Below are positions 63,080 to 64,000 of a DNA stretch of 64,000 nt, in pieces; position 1 is the first letter of the stretch, and each line of letters begins with the position of its first letter. Where the stretch lies: NCBI GenBank assembly GCA_905182995.1, contig CAJJDP010000003.1:890297-954296 (forward strand). Reading direction: 5' to 3'. The position numbers and the translations under genes are program-made. Below the pieces are notes generated by a model that worked only from the letters and a program-made list of their open reading frames with translations, was not told the origin of the DNA and made no database searches. This stretch comes from Paramecium octaurelia. Taxonomy: Eukaryota; Ciliophora; Oligohymenophorea; Peniculida; Parameciidae.

Positions 63080-64000
63080 ATCCCTGTAATTTTTACTAAT
63101 ATTAATTCAGTATAATGATCACCTATTTTAGAAATTTTGAATGACATTTCGTTTGTAATTAATAGTCATGCTTTGAATCAATTGATAAAGCCTTATCAGT
63201 CCATATAATTGCATCTTTGTAATTATGTAGCCATTTTAAACACTTAGCTAAAGCGTTTAAGCACAGCTTTAATACCTTTTATAGTTAATGAATCGAAATC
63301 ATGCGAATCAATCAACAAATCTTTATCAGCGTATATAATAGCATCTTTGTTATTATTCACACAATATATATTTAATTATTATCATAATAATTTCATTAAA
63401 CATCGAGATAACGCATGTACTTATAATTTTACTACCTTTTAAATATAATGAATCAAAATGATTTTGATCAATTAGTAATGCAGCATCTAAGACATTGATT
63501 GCCTCTTCATATTCATCCTCATCATCATATAATTTGTATGCTAAATTAATGATTTGTATACCTTTTTAATGCGATTGTTTTACTTTTTTTATTGATCTAG
63601 TTTCAATTGATTAATTTATATTTTAATTTACTTGATCAATTTATGTGAATCTACTTCTAGCTGATTCATTAAATTGATTTTAATATCATCATATTGAATT
63701 ATCCAATCCAATGCTTAATTAAATTATTTTGTATTTAATTATTACAACCTTTCTTAGAATAATGATATTTTGTTCTTAGCTCTTAGTTTAACTAATAAAT
63801 TAATTCCTTAATCTCTTCTATCATAAAACCGAGATTAGCTTCTCACTTTATTGGTCAGTATTTTCAAACAAATCAATTAATTCAAGCAAATTCTTTTAAT
63901 CTATTGGATGAGCATCGTGATCTCCGTCCTAAAGAAATTAATGACAATAAACTCTATTAGCTTAACATTATTTATTTAAGCAGACTTATTCTATAAATTC
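63080..64000 (-). CDS. TPR-repeat protein, second copy, partial at both ends
   Basis: This is the same gene as 61745-62960, cut at its C-terminal side by N63079 and at its N-terminal side by the window end. It keeps the 26 bp at 63087-63112. In this copy the TPR frame stays open through the site: a typical 27-nt GT...AG intron fits at 63096-63122, or the stretch can be read through (39 bp, a multiple of three). It therefore looks like the intact version of the locus. It is probably the same locus assembled twice rather than a tandem duplicate. Confidence 0.7.
63087..63112. mobile_element. 26-bp TA-bounded insertion (IES or cryptic TA-indel candidate)
   Basis: Relative to 62027-62921, this copy has exactly 26 extra bases that begin with TA and are followed by TA. 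Removing them with one TA kept reproduces the other copy exactly. 26 bp is the smallest size class known for Paramecium IESs. Read inward from the right end, TATACTGA fits seven of eight positions of the published end consensus TAYAGYNR; the left end (TAATTTTT) fits poorly. Because the longer form keeps the gene frame open, it may be normal somatic sequence removed by mistake in the other copy rather than a true retained IES. Confidence 0.6.

Noticed and set aside
63087..63112. Reading the extra bases simply as a 25-nt plus-strand intron (GT...AG)
   Set aside because: Removing 25 bp with GT...AG edges does not reproduce the other copy, whereas removing 26 bp between TA dinucleotides does; the gene is also on the minus strand.

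Overview
This window looks like somatic (macronuclear) DNA of a ciliate, most probably Paramecium or a close relative. It is strongly AT-rich. TAA and TAG lie inside nearly every gene, and TGA is the only stop that fits. Genes are interrupted by tiny GT...AG introns, mostly 21-29 nt, and neighbours are usually 30-200 bp apart. With TAA/TAG read as Gln and the introns removed, most exon models close to an exact multiple of three. No rRNA, tRNA, CRISPR array or transposon was recognised.

Layout. 1-9.7 kb: the tail of an upstream gene, a divergent kinesin-like coiled-coil protein, and a 2195-residue secreted/surface protein. 9.8-15.4 kb (minus): a mitochondrial 2-oxoglutarate/malate-type carrier and two tandem copines with Pro/Gln- or Gln/Asn-rich tails. 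15.5-19.4 kb (plus): a coiled-coil protein, a secreted protein and an STPGR (SHIPPO/ODF3-like) axonemal protein. 19.35-23.8 kb (minus): a possible CFAP97/Hemingway-like protein, an unknown protein, a Ser/Thr kinase and a basic unknown protein. 24.9-30.2 kb: a PX-domain protein, a Gln-rich protein, a small RING protein, an NPSN-like Qb-SNARE and a paraoxonase-family protein.

30.3-49.2 kb holds two very large paralogous membrane proteins arranged tail to tail. Each has a signal peptide, Cys-rich furin/growth-factor-receptor-like repeats, a long Ile/Asn-rich repetitive ectodomain and about eight C-terminal membrane helices. 49.2-52.6 kb is gene-poor and contains a 479-N gap. 52.6-55.6 kb has a family-2 membrane glycosyltransferase and a ubiquitin-like protein. 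56.4-64 kb has an unresolved minus-strand gene, a pentapeptide/WD40 protein with about 14 near-identical WD repeats, a gene relic, and a TPR gene present twice.

Three N positions or runs (32337; 50374-50852; 63079) each have the same sequence on both sides. This is what unmerged contig overlaps look like. At the third junction the copies differ by one 26-bp insertion bounded by TA dinucleotides, the signature of an internal eliminated sequence (IES) or a TA-indel from imprecise DNA elimination. This is the most interesting signal in the window. The genes do not form an operon. Recurrent themes are cilia (STPGR, possible CFAP97, kinesin-like), calcium/membrane trafficking (copines, PX, SNARE) and the cell surface.
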